Below, piece by piece: positions 32,801 through 41,334 of a DNA stretch of 64,000 nucleotides. The position numbers and the translations under genes are program-made. Origin of the DNA: Kitasatospora sp. MMS16-BH015 (GTDB taxonomy: Bacteria; Actinomycetota; Actinomycetes; Streptomycetales; Streptomycetaceae); assembly GCF_002943525.1 (NCBI RefSeq), contig NZ_CP025394.1:6525001-6589000 (forward strand), read 5' to 3'. Below the pieces are notes generated by a model, which had not been told where the DNA came from, ran no database searches, and saw only the letters and a list, made by a program, of their open reading frames with translations. The first letter of the stretch is position 1. Every line of letters starts with the position of its first letter.

Positions 32801-34309
32801 TCAGTGGGCCATCACCGGGATGGCGTCCTCGGCGGAGGCGTCGGCCGAGGTCTGGCTGGAGCCCTGGTGCGGGGCGTTGATCAGGACGGCCGCGACCAGG
32901 CCGGCCAGGATCAGGATGCCGAAGGACCACCAGATGGCCGTGGTGTAGCTGTGCACCATGACCTCCAGCTTGAAGAGGCCGATCTGCGCCTGCGAACCAC
33001 CGGAGGGGTGGTGCGACTTGGCGAAGGCGGTGGCGGCGCTGTTGGCCACGGTGGCCAGCAGGGCGGTGCCGATCGCGCCGCCGACCTGCTGCGAGGTGTT
33101 GACCATCGCGGAGGCGACACCCGCGTCGCGCGGCTCGACCCCGTAGGTGGCCAGGCTCATGGCCGGCATGAAGGCGGTACCCATGCCGAGGCCCATCAGC
33201 ACCAGGCCGGGCAGGATCAGCGTCGGGTAGTCGCCGTCCACCTTGATGTTGGTCAGGATCAGCAGGCCGAGCGAGGCGACCAGGAAGCCGGGGGCCATCA
33301 GGAAGCGGGCCGGGACCCGGGTCATCAGGCGGGCGCCGATCTGGGTCGAGCCGGTGATCATGCCCGCCACCATCGGCAGGAAGGCCAGGCCGGTCTTGAC
33401 CGGGCTGTAGCCCAGCACGACCTGCAGGTAGTAGGTGAGGAAGAGGAACAGGCCGAACATGCCGATCACGGCGAGACCGAGCGAGAGGTAGACCCCGCCG
33501 CGGTTGCGGTTCCACAGCACGCGCAGCGGCAGCAGCGGCGCCTTGACCTTGCTCTCCACGATGCCGAAGGCGATCAGCAGCACGGCGGCGGCGGCGAACA
33601 GGCCGAGGGTGATGCCGGCCGTCCAGCCGTCGGTCTCGGCGCGGGTGAAGCCGTAGACCAGCGAGACCAGGCCGGTGGAGACCAGCAGCACGCCGGGGAT
33701 GTCGAGCTTGTTGCGGTTGCGGCTGCCGGCCGGCTCCCGGATGACCAGGACGGCACCGGTGATCGCGACCACGGCGAACGGGATGTTGACGAAGAAGGTC
33801 CAGCGCCAGTTCATGTACTCGGTGAGCAGGCCGCCGAGGATCAGACCGATCGCGCCACCGCCACCGGCGATCGCACCGTAGATGCCGAAGGCCTTGGCCC
33901 GCTCCTTGGCCTCGGTGAACATCACCGCGAGCAGCGAGAGGGCGGCCGGGGCGAGCAGCGCGCCGAAGACGCCCTGGAGGGCGCGGGCGCCCAGCAGCAT
34001 AGCGGTGTTGGCGGCGGCGCCACCCAGCGCCGAGGCGAGCGCGAAGCCGCTCAGGCCGACGATGAAGGTGCGCTTGCGGCCCCAGAGGTCGGCGATCCGG
34101 CCGCCGAAGAGCAGCAGGCCACCGAAGGCCAGCGCGTAGGCGGTGATGACCCACTGGCGGTTGGCGTCGGATATGCCGAGGTCGGCCTGGGCCGAGGGCA
34201 GGGCGATGTTCACGATGGTCGCGTCGAGCACGACCATCAGCTGGGCGAGGCCGATGAAGGCCAGGGCCTTCCAGCGCCGCGGATCGGGCAGCAGGGAGGT
34301 TTCGGACAT
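32801..34309 (-). CDS. DHA2-family MFS drug efflux transporter (14 TM)
   Basis: A 502-aa proton-driven multidrug exporter. LMVVLDATIVNIALPSAQAD is the DHA2 motif, GGRIADLWGRKRTFIVGL is the loop 2-3 motif A, and GARALQGVFGALLAPAALSL is motif-C-like. About 14 hydrophobic segments are present. ATG 34309 is the conventional start; GTG 34321 is also possible and neither has a strong RBS. It is downstream of a same-strand TetR gene, the usual arrangement for a repressor-controlled pump, and may export the product of the neighbouring monooxygenase/methyltransferase. Confidence 0.9.
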   Translation of the reverse strand: MSETSLLPDPRRWKALAFIGLAQLMVVLDATIVNIALPSAQADLGISDANRQWVITAYALAFGGLLLFGGRIADLWGRKRTFIVGLSGFALASALGGAAANTAMLLGARALQGVFGALLAPAALSLLAVMFTEAKERAKAFGIYGAIAGGGGAIGLILGGLLTEYMNWRWTFFVNIPFAVVAITGAVLVIREPAGSRNRNKLDIPGVLLVSTGLVSLVYGFTRAETDGWTAGITLGLFAAAAVLLIAFGIVESKVKAPLLPLRVLWNRNRGGVYLSLGLAVIGMFGLFLFLTYYLQVVLGYSPVKTGLAFLPMVAGMITGSTQIGARLMTRVPARFLMAPGFLVASLGLLILTNIKVDGDYPTLILPGLVLMGLGMGTAFMPAMSLATYGVEPRDAGVASAMVNTSQQVGGAIGTALLATVANSAATAFAKSHHPSGGSQAQIGLFKLEVMVHSYTTAIWWSFGILILAGLVAAVLINAPHQGSSQTSADASAEDAIPVMAH

Positions 34310-34410
34310 GGGGATACCCACTAACGTGTGTTCAGGGCGTGCGTGGTCAGCTTCGTGGCGTCGTCGGTACTGCGTGAAGTCTCAGGTGGGACAGTCGTGG
34401 GGTGCGGCCG

Positions 34411-35127
34411 TCACAGGTGGCGGCGCAGGTCCTCCAGGGTGGTGGCCCGGCCGGGCAGTTCGGTGGCCGCCGGGGCCCGCAGGCCGTCCAGCAGCAGCTG
34501 GAGGTAGCGGTGGGCGTACGGTTCGAGGTCGAGGCAGGCGGAGCCCGGGAGCGGGCGGGTCAGCTGGGCGAGGGCGACCACCAGGTCACCGGCGCCCACG
34601 TCGGCCCGCAACTGCCCGCTGGCGTGGGCGCGCGAGACCAGCTCGGTGACCGCCGCGTCCAACCGGTCCTTGGCGGCCTGGATGTCGGGCGCCGAGTGGT
34701 CGACGTGGTCGTTGATCATCGGGCAGAGCGCGCCGATCCGCTCGTCGGCGGCGGCGTGCACGAAGCGGCTGAGCGCCGCGAAGCTGTCGGGCTCCTCGGC
34801 TGCCGCCTTGTCGGCCTGGTCGGCGACACTGGTCATGACGGCCAGGGTCACGTGGTGGGCCAGGTCGCGGCGGTCCGCGAAGTTCCGGTACAGCGTCGCG
34901 TTGCCGACGCCGGCCCGGCGGGCGATCTCGTCGAAGGGCACCTCGGCGCCCTGCTCCACGAAGATCTCCCGGGCGGCGGTGATGATCCGCTCCCGGTTAC
35001 GGCACGCGTCCGCGCGCAGCCGGGGGGTCTTGGCGGCCTTCGCCGCCTTGAGGTCCGTCTTGAGCCCCGCTTCAGCGGGGGCGGCAGCGCCTGCTTGAGT
35101 CGCCGTGGCGGTATCGGTGCTGGTCAC
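34411..35127 (-). CDS. TetR-family repressor of the efflux pump (inferred)
   Basis: A 238-aa regulator. After an Ala/Thr-rich tail of ~35 residues comes the TetR HTH: RERIITAAREIFVEQGAEVP, then FDEIARRAGVGNATLYRNFA. The helical C-terminal domain follows. GTG 35127 is chosen because GAGGAG lies about 7 nt upstream. It is located 101 nt before the MFS gene on the same strand and divergent from the glutamine-synthetase-like gene. Confidence 0.87.
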   Translation of the reverse strand: MTSTDTATATQAGAAAPAEAGLKTDLKAAKAAKTPRLRADACRNRERIITAAREIFVEQGAEVPFDEIARRAGVGNATLYRNFADRRDLAHHVTLAVMTSVADQADKAAAEEPDSFAALSRFVHAAADERIGALCPMINDHVDHSAPDIQAAKDRLDAAVTELVSRAHASGQLRADVGAGDLVVALAQLTRPLPGSACLDLEPYAHRYLQLLLDGLRAPAATELPGRATTLEDLRRHL

Positions 35128-35253
35128 TGGTGGTCTCCTCTCCGCCACGTACCGGGGAACCCTTCCCCGCTTAAGCCATAGTAGCTAAACGGACAGACTT
35201 TCCCCGGATATTTCTCGGGCCATGGTGACCTGGGTCACACCGTCTATGTCACC
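35128..35253. promoter_or_regulatory. Divergent promoter region with GTGACC palindrome
   Basis: This 126-nt AT-richer spacer lies between the TetR and glutamine-synthetase-like starts. GTGACCTGGGTCAC (35225-35238) is a perfect 6+2+6 palindrome 16 nt before the plus-strand start. It could be the TetR operator or part of a nitrogen-regulator site; the sequence alone does not decide. Confidence 0.5.
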
Positions 35254-36603
35254 ATGAGTGACATGACCACCACGTACCCACGGGCCGAGCGGGCCGCCCG
35301 GGCCCGGCTCGCCGCCGCCGAGCTGGCCGCCGACGGGATCGACGGGGTGGTGTTCGGCTGGGTCGACAACGCCGGGCTCACCCGGGTCAAGTCCGTCCCG
35401 CTGGCCCAGCTCGAGCACGCCGCCGAGTACGGGGTCGGCGCCGCCCCCTGCTTCGACGTCTTCCTGGTCGACGACTCGATCACCAGCGCCCCCGGCGGCA
35501 CCGGCCCGGTCGGTGACCTGCGGCTCGTCCCCGACCTCGACCGGCTCACCCGGCTCGCCGCCCAGCCCGGCTGGGCCTGGGCCCCCGCCGACCGGTACAC
35601 CCAGGCCGGCACCCCGCACCCCGGCTGCCAGCGCCGGTTCGCCCGCCGGGCCACCGACGCGCTGGCCCGGCGCGGGCTGACCGTGCGGGCCGGCATCGAG
35701 GTGGAGTGGGTGGTGGCCCGGGCGGACGGTACACCGGCCACCACCGGGCCCGCGTACGGGATGACCCGGTTCGTCGAGCACTCCGACTACCTGCGGGAGG
35801 TGCTGCGCGCCCTCACCGCCCAGGGCCTGGCCGTGCTCCAGCTCCACCCCGAGTACGCCGCCGGGCAGTTCGAGGTCTCGGTGGCCCCCGAGGGCCCGGT
35901 CGAGGCGGCCGACACCGCCCTCCTGGTCCGCCACACCATCCGGGCCGTCTCGGCCCGGCACGGCCTGCGGGTCTCCTATGCCCCCGTCTTCACCGAGGGC
36001 TCGGTCGGCAACGGCGGCCACCTCCACCTCAGCCTCTGGCGCGACGGCCTGGGCCTCGCCGCCGGCGGCCCCGGCCGGCACGGCCTGCACCCCGAGGCCG
36101 AGCACTTCCTGGCCGGCCTGCTCGCCGAACTCCCCGCCCTGCTGGCCCTCGGCGCCCCCAGCGTCGCCTCCTACCTGCGCCTGGTCCCCTCGCACTGGGC
36201 CGGCTCCTACCGCTGCTGGGGCCTGGAGAACCGCGAGGCGGCGCTGCGCCTGATCACCGGCTCCGCCGCCGGCCAGGCCAACGCCGAGCTCAAGTGCTTC
36301 GACGCCACCGCGAACCCCTACCTCGCCCTCGGCGGCGTCCTGGCCGCCGGCCTGGCCGGCCTCGACGCCGCCCACCCCCTCCCGCCCGAGACCACCACCG
36401 ACCCCGCCGACCTCGATACCGCCGAACGCCTCCCCTCCTCCCTCGCCGAGGCCGTCGACGCCTTCGAGAAGTCCACCCTGCTGCGCGAGGCCCTCGGCCC
36501 CGAGCTGTACGAAGCCGTCCTCGCCGTCCGGCGGGCGGAGGCCGAGCTGTTCGCGATGCACACGGACGCGGAGGTGGTGGAGGCGGTGCGCTGGCGCTAC
36601 TGA
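35254..36603 (+). CDS. Glutamine synthetase-family protein (GlnA4-like)
   Basis: A 449-aa member of the type I glutamine synthetase fold, but of the divergent actinobacterial group implicated in gamma-glutamylation of amines or ethanolamine rather than ammonia. Conserved blocks: FGWVDNAGLTRVKSVPLAQL (N-domain), GIEVEWVV (metal Glu), HPEYAAGQFEVS, GNGGHLHLSLW (catalytic loop His), RLVPSHWAGSYRCWGLENRE, and ELKCFDATANPYLALGGVLA. Its true substrate cannot be read from the sequence. It starts at ATG 35254, divergent from the TetR gene. Confidence 0.85.
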   Translation: MSDMTTTYPRAERAARARLAAAELAADGIDGVVFGWVDNAGLTRVKSVPLAQLEHAAEYGVGAAPCFDVFLVDDSITSAPGGTGPVGDLRLVPDLDRLTRLAAQPGWAWAPADRYTQAGTPHPGCQRRFARRATDALARRGLTVRAGIEVEWVVARADGTPATTGPAYGMTRFVEHSDYLREVLRALTAQGLAVLQLHPEYAAGQFEVSVAPEGPVEAADTALLVRHTIRAVSARHGLRVSYAPVFTEGSVGNGGHLHLSLWRDGLGLAAGGPGRHGLHPEAEHFLAGLLAELPALLALGAPSVASYLRLVPSHWAGSYRCWGLENREAALRLITGSAAGQANAELKCFDATANPYLALGGVLAAGLAGLDAAHPLPPETTTDPADLDTAERLPSSLAEAVDAFEKSTLLREALGPELYEAVLAVRRAEAELFAMHTDAEVVEAVRWRY

Positions 36604-36699
36604 CCTCCGGTCAGGAGCCGTAACCGGCCCGCCCGGCCCGCCCGGCCCGCCCGTCCGCCCGTCCGTCGCGCCCGTCCGGCCCGCCCGTAGGTTGGCCCG

Positions 36700-37362
36700 A
36701 TGCAGCAGCTCGCGCTCTTCGACCTCGACAACACGCTCCTCGACCGGGACGCCGCCTTCGCCCGCTGGCTCGACGAGTTCGCCGCCGACCGCCGGCTCGA
36801 CGACTCCGCCCGGGCCTGGCTGGCCGCCGCCGACCGGCTGCACAGCGGGCCGATGGAGGGTTGGTTCCGGCTGGTCCGGGCGGAGTTCGGGCTGGCCGAG
36901 CCGGTGGCGGAGCTCTGGGCGCAGTACCGGCGCCGGATGCCCAGGCTCGCGGTCTGCCGGGCGGAGGACCTGGCGGCGCTCGGCGCGCTGCGGGCGGCCG
37001 GCTGGCGGACGGCGATCGTCACCAACGGGATGACCGACAGCCAGCGGGCCAAGATCCGCCGCACGGGCCTCGCGGAGCTGGTCGACGGCTGGTGCATCTC
37101 CGCCGAGGTCGGCATCCGCAAGCCCGACCGGGGCATCTTCGAACTGGCCGCCCGCCGCTGCGGCGCCCGCCTCGCCGAAGGCGGCTGGATGACCGGTGAC
37201 AACCTCCTCCAGGACATCGCCGGCGCCCGCTCGGCCGGGCTCCGCACGATCTGGCTCCACCACGGCCGCCCCCGGCCCGAGGCCGGTGCGGCTGCCCCGG
37301 ACCACACCGTCTCCACCGTCGCCGAGGCCGTCTCCCTGCTGCTCGGCGCCCCGGCCGCCTGA
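36700..37362 (+). CDS. HAD-superfamily hydrolase
   Basis: A 220-aa phosphatase-type HAD protein. Motif I is LFDLDNTLLDRD (residues 6-17), motif II IVTNGM, motif III Lys in EVGIRKPDRGIFELA and motif IV MTGDNLLQDIAGAR. A helical cap lies between motifs I and II. Substrate unknown. It is separated from the glutamine-synthetase-like gene by a CCGCCCG-rich simple repeat (about 36626-36690) and converges on the lipoprotein gene. Confidence 0.88.
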   Translation: MQQLALFDLDNTLLDRDAAFARWLDEFAADRRLDDSARAWLAAADRLHSGPMEGWFRLVRAEFGLAEPVAELWAQYRRRMPRLAVCRAEDLAALGALRAAGWRTAIVTNGMTDSQRAKIRRTGLAELVDGWCISAEVGIRKPDRGIFELAARRCGARLAEGGWMTGDNLLQDIAGARSAGLRTIWLHHGRPRPEAGAAAPDHTVSTVAEAVSLLLGAPAA

Positions 37363-37381
37363 ACGCCGCTCGGCGCACTCC

Positions 37382-37825
37382 TCAGTGCACGGTGCCGGTC
37401 AGCTGCTGGGCGGCGACGTACGTGTCGAAGAAGGGCGTGCAGCGCAGCCTGGGGTAGGCGCCGGGGAGGGAGTCAGCGACGCCGCGCAGCACCGTCAGGT
37501 GGGTCTGGTCCTTGCTGCCCAGGGCCTTCAGCCGCGTCGCCGCGCCGTGGACCGCGTCTTCGAGGGGCTGGACCTGCTCCAGGCAGTGCGCCGCCAGCGC
37601 GGTCAGGGCCCGGTCGTAGGCGGCGACGGGCTCGGCCGCGCTGCTCGCCGCCTGGTCGTACGCGTACAGGTGCTGGGCGCCGGCGGAGACGGAGGCCGAC
37701 GGGGCCGGCGGCGGGACGCTGACCTTGACCTGGTAGCCGTTGCCCTCGCTGCCGCACCCGGTCAGGAGCCACAGGGCGGCCAGCGCGGTCGCCGGCGCCA
37801 GGGCCAATCGCTGATGATTCGTCAT
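37382..37825 (-). CDS. Small secreted lipoprotein, unknown function
   Basis: A 147-aa protein with a signal peptide ending in the lipobox LLTGC (Cys24), then a Pro/Ser/Val-rich spacer and a helical domain with two further Cys (CLEQ, LRCTP) that could form a disulfide. No family recognised. It converges on the HAD gene with only 19 nt between stops. Confidence 0.75.
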   Translation of the reverse strand: MTNHQRLALAPATALAALWLLTGCGSEGNGYQVKVSVPPPAPSASVSAGAQHLYAYDQAASSAAEPVAAYDRALTALAAHCLEQVQPLEDAVHGAATRLKALGSKDQTHLTVLRGVADSLPGAYPRLRCTPFFDTYVAAQQLTGTVH

Positions 37826-37872
37826 GTCGGCTGACGCTAGCCCGTGTTGAAGCCGGCCGTAAGGGCGTCGGC

Positions 37873-37905
37873 TCAGCCGGATCTCAGCCGGATCTCAGCC
37901 GGATC
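37873..37905. repeat. Three tandem copies of an 11-nt unit
   Basis: TCAGCCGGATC occurs three times head-to-tail. The last copy contains the stop codon of the HipA-like gene on the minus strand, so the repeat expanded just past the coding end. Confidence 0.8.
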
Positions 37906-38770
37906 GCCGGGCCGTCCGGTCCGGGACGTGCTGGAGCCAGGCCGGGCGGCCGGCGCGGGTGGCGGCGGCGCGTTCGGCGGCCTCGGCCTTGAGTTGGGCG
38001 GGGGAGGAGAAGTCGGCGGGGAGCCAGTGGGCGGAGCCGGCCGCGCGGGCGGCCAGGTGGTGGACGTACGCCTCGCGGACGTGCTCGACGGAGTCGAAGC
38101 CCGGTTCGTCGGCCAGCCAGGCGTCCGGGACGAGGGCGACCACCTCGCGCAGCAGCTCGGCCGTCACCTGCGGGGCCAGCTCGGCGTCGGCTGCGGCCAC
38201 GTCGGGTGCGTAGCCGCCGAGCGCGTGGTCGCGCAGGTCGTAGGCCTTGAGCAGCGAGGCGTGGGCGCCGGACCAGCGGTGGTGGAAGATCAGGCCGGCG
38301 CCGTTGTCGATCAGCCAGAGCGCGCCGTGCCAGACCATCAGGTTCGGGTTGGCGCAGCTGCGGTCCACGTTGCCGGTCAGCGCGTCCAGCCAGACCACCC
38401 GCCCGGCCTCGGCCGGCGAGACCTCGATCATGCCCGCCTTGAAGTCCCGCGACCCCGGCAGGTAGTCCATCCCGAGGTTGACCCCGGCGCTGGCCCGCAG
38501 CAGGTCCTGGATCTCCTGGTCCGGCTCGTGCGCGGCGACCCCGGGGTCGAAGTCCACCAGCACCAGCTCCGGCACCCGCAGCCCCAGCCGCCGCCCCAGC
38601 TCCCCGACCACCACCTCGGCGATCAACGCCTTGTGCCCCTGCGCGGCCCCGGTGAACTTCACCACGTACGTCCCCAGATCGTCCGCCTCGACGATCCCGG
38701 GCACCGACCCACCCGCCCGCAGCGGGTCCACATACCTGAGAGCCCTCACCTCGTTCAGCACACCGGCCAC
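37895..38770 (-). CDS. HipA-like kinase family protein
   Basis: A 291-aa protein of the HipA-like kinase group common in actinobacteria. VEADDLGTYVVKFTGAAQGH holds the candidate ATP-binding Lys, LIAEVVVGELGRRLGLRVPE follows, and WLDALTGNVDRSCANPNLMV resembles the catalytic loop with Asp and Asn. LWLIDNGAGLIFHH carries the metal-binding Asp. There is no HipB-like antitoxin beside it, so a toxin-antitoxin role is not supported. GTG 38770 was taken; GTG 38761 is an alternative. Confidence 0.75.
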   Translation of the reverse strand: MAGVLNEVRALRYVDPLRAGGSVPGIVEADDLGTYVVKFTGAAQGHKALIAEVVVGELGRRLGLRVPELVLVDFDPGVAAHEPDQEIQDLLRASAGVNLGMDYLPGSRDFKAGMIEVSPAEAGRVVWLDALTGNVDRSCANPNLMVWHGALWLIDNGAGLIFHHRWSGAHASLLKAYDLRDHALGGYAPDVAAADAELAPQVTAELLREVVALVPDAWLADEPGFDSVEHVREAYVHHLAARAAGSAHWLPADFSSPAQLKAEAAERAAATRAGRPAWLQHVPDRTARRSG

Positions 38771-38912
38771 CCTAATCCGTCACCCAGTCAACCGTTCGGT
38801 TGAACCGCGGTTACCACTCCAGCCCGTCCCCCGCGCCGGCAGGAGGACGCGAGCGCCCGTCAGTGGCGGCCAGGATGCGTACATCACTCCCCGTCAGAGA
38901 GGCCTCCGCTTC

Positions 38913-40031
38913 ATGTCCAGCTTCCTCAGCAGGCGACGCGTCCTCACCGCCGGCGCCGCCGCAGGCGCCGCCATCGGGATCGGCGCGCTGGGCGCCGGCC
39001 CCGCGCAGGCCACCACCGGGTCCGAGGAGACCAGGACCCTCGACGAGCTGTACCGGGCCGCCCTCGCCGAGGGCGGGAGGCTCGTCGTCTACGCCGGTGG
39101 GGACACCCCGACCCAGCAGGACTCCACCAAGGCGGCGTTCCTCGAGCGTTTCCCGCTCATCGACCTGACCCTGGTCGTGGACTACAGCAAGTACCACGAT
39201 GTCCGCGTCGACAACCAGCTCGCCACCGGCACCCTCGTCCCCGACGTCGTGCAGCTCCAGACCCTCCAGGACTTCACGCGCTGGGGGCAGCAGGGGCAGC
39301 TGCTGCGGTACAAGCCGGCCGGATTCTCCAAGGTGTACGACAAGTTCAAGGACCCGGAGGGTGCGTGGGTCGCCATCGGAGCGATCGGCTTCAGCTTCAT
39401 GTACGGCCCGGCCGCGGTAGGCTCCGAGGCTCCGCGGACTCCGCTGGACCTGGTCGACCCGAAGTGGAGGGGGAAGATCGCCTCCTCCTACCCGCACGAC
39501 GACGACGCGGTCCTCTACCTCTACTCGCTCTACGTGCAGAAGTACGGCTGGGAGTGGGTGGCCGGGCTCGCCGCCCAGGACGTGCGATTCGCGCGCGGCA
39601 GCAACTCCCCCGGCGACGCGGTCCGGGGCGGCACCCACGCGATCGGCGTCGGCGGCTCGGGCGCGCCGCTCTCCACCGGGCCCGTGCGGTGGGTCGTCCC
39701 CTACAGCGCCCCGTTCATGGCCTGGGGTCAGCGCGCCGCGATCCTGGAGCAGGCCGCGAACAAGACCGCTGCCAAGCTGTACCTCAACTGGCAGCTGTCG
39801 CTCGCCACGCAGCAGAGGTCCTTCAACGGCTGGTCCGTCCGCACCGACGCCACGCCCCCGACGGGCCTGAAGCCGGTCTGGGAGTACCCCAACGCGCACC
39901 TCGACGGCTTCCCCCGCTTCATGGCCGACCGTGCGGCGATCGAGCGCTGGAAGCAGACCTTCGCCCTGTACTTCGGCGAGGTGAAGGGTGACCCCACGCC
40001 CGGCTGGCTGGGGCTGCACCCGGGCGCGTAG
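38913..40031 (+). CDS. Tat-exported ABC substrate-binding protein (iron/polyamine type)
   Basis: A 372-aa extracellular solute-binding protein. The N-terminus SSFLSRRRVLTAGAAAGAAI with twin Arg and a hydrophobic stretch ends at AQA, a Tat signal with cleavage near residue 33. The mature part (LVVYAGGDTPTQQDSTKAAF, WVAIGAIGFSFMYGP, DPKWRGKIASSYPHDDDAVL) fits the family-1 iron/putrescine-type binding proteins. No permease or ATPase gene is adjacent, so its transporter is elsewhere. A two-component system follows 85 nt downstream on the same strand. Confidence 0.82.
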   Translation: MSSFLSRRRVLTAGAAAGAAIGIGALGAGPAQATTGSEETRTLDELYRAALAEGGRLVVYAGGDTPTQQDSTKAAFLERFPLIDLTLVVDYSKYHDVRVDNQLATGTLVPDVVQLQTLQDFTRWGQQGQLLRYKPAGFSKVYDKFKDPEGAWVAIGAIGFSFMYGPAAVGSEAPRTPLDLVDPKWRGKIASSYPHDDDAVLYLYSLYVQKYGWEWVAGLAAQDVRFARGSNSPGDAVRGGTHAIGVGGSGAPLSTGPVRWVVPYSAPFMAWGQRAAILEQAANKTAAKLYLNWQLSLATQQRSFNGWSVRTDATPPTGLKPVWEYPNAHLDGFPRFMADRAAIERWKQTFALYFGEVKGDPTPGWLGLHPGA

Positions 40032-40116
40032 CGCACGGTTCCTCATCCAGGTCATACCGAGACCCCGATAGACTCGGACGCTTCCAAGTGGATCAGTCCG
40101 TCCAAGGGGATCTGCC

Positions 40117-41334
40117 GTGACCGACCGCGCTCCCGCCCACGGCGTCCGACGTGCCCTGGAGCACGCCCCGCACTACGTGTTCTTCCTGGTCGTCGGTGCC
40201 GCCGTCGTCCGGCTCGTGGCACTGGACAGCCCGCTCTGCTGGCACATGGTCGGCGTCAGCGGGCTGTTGGCCGTGGTGTACGGGGCCGGTCTGGGGCTGT
40301 GGAGCCGGCTCGGTCCGGCCGTCCGGCTCGGCTGGATCACCACGCTGGTGGGTCTCTGGGGCGTCCTCGTGCTCCTCGCTCCGGCGCCGCTGACCTCGGC
40401 GTACGCCTGGTGCGGGGTGCCGCTCGCCTGCGCGGCCCTGCGGGCTCTCGGACGGTGGGCGGCGCTGGTCGCGGTGGGGGCGATCTCCGTGGTGCTGGGC
40501 TGGCGGCTGGTCGGCTCCACCGGCCGGCTCGACCTGGAGATGACGCTGATCCCGGTCGCGGCCGTCTGGGGCACCGCGGCCCTCTACCGGGCCCAGCAGC
40601 GGGAGGCCGCCGAACGCCAGCGTCTCCTGGAGGAGTTGCGGAGCACCCGGGACGATCTGGCGGAACAGCGGCTCCGGGCCGGTGTGTCGGCCGAGCGCAC
40701 CCGGATCGCCCGCGACCTGCACGACACGCTGGCCCAGGAGCTCGCGGGCAGCCTGATGCTGCTCCAGGCGGCCGAGCGGGACTGGGACCAGCGGCCGGAC
40801 GCGGCCCGCACCAGAGTCCGCGCGGTGGCCGACGGCCTGGACGGCAATCTCGCCGAGACCCGCCGGATCATCCACGACCTCACACCGTCCGCCGTCGCCG
40901 AGGCCGGGCTGGAGGGCTCGCTGCGGCTGCTGTGCGCGCAGGTGGAGCGGGAGGGGGCCGCGGCCCGGGTGAGGTTCCGCTCCGTCGGGGAGCCCCGTCC
41001 CGTCCTGGACGAGCAGGCGGCGGCCACCCTGTTCCGCCTCGCGCAGGGCATCCTGGCGAACGTGCGCGAGCACGCCCGCGCGGTGAACGTGCTGGTCACC
41101 CTCCGCCATGAGGAGGACCGGATCGAACTCGACGTCCAGGACGACGGGGTGGGCTTCGAACCGACCGGGACCACCCCTCGGCAGAGTCGCGGCTTCGGCC
41201 TCCCGGCGGCCCGTGCCCGGCTCCGCGAGTGCGGCGGCGACCTGTGGCTGACCAGCGCACCGGGTCGGGGCACCCGGGTGCGGGCCGTGCTCCCGGCGAC
41301 GGCCCCCCGGCTGACCTCTGCGACCGTTGGATGA
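40117..41334 (+). CDS. NarL-type sensor histidine kinase
   Basis: A 405-aa kinase. Four to six membrane segments are in residues ~20-155, then a coiled-coil linker (QQREAAERQRLLEELRSTRD). The HisKA_3 motif RTRIARDLHDTLAQELAGSL has His202, and HATPase boxes are ANVREHARAV and VQDDGVGFEP. GTG 40117 follows AAGGGG. Its stop overlaps the response regulator start (ATGA). The stimulus is unknown; the upstream solute-binding protein could be part of the sensing system (inference). Confidence 0.9.
   Translation: MTDRAPAHGVRRALEHAPHYVFFLVVGAAVVRLVALDSPLCWHMVGVSGLLAVVYGAGLGLWSRLGPAVRLGWITTLVGLWGVLVLLAPAPLTSAYAWCGVPLACAALRALGRWAALVAVGAISVVLGWRLVGSTGRLDLEMTLIPVAAVWGTAALYRAQQREAAERQRLLEELRSTRDDLAEQRLRAGVSAERTRIARDLHDTLAQELAGSLMLLQAAERDWDQRPDAARTRVRAVADGLDGNLAETRRIIHDLTPSAVAEAGLEGSLRLLCAQVEREGAAARVRFRSVGEPRPVLDEQAAATLFRLAQGILANVREHARAVNVLVTLRHEEDRIELDVQDDGVGFEPTGTTPRQSRGFGLPAARARLRECGGDLWLTSAPGRGTRVRAVLPATAPRLTSATVG

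Noticed and set aside
36626-36690. CCGCCCG-rich simple repeat before the HAD gene as a regulatory array
   Set aside because: Irregular, low-complexity GC sequence with no consistent unit; more likely slippage.
37895-38770. HipA toxin of a toxin-antitoxin pair
   Set aside because: There is no HipB-like gene on either side, and the neighbours are unrelated.
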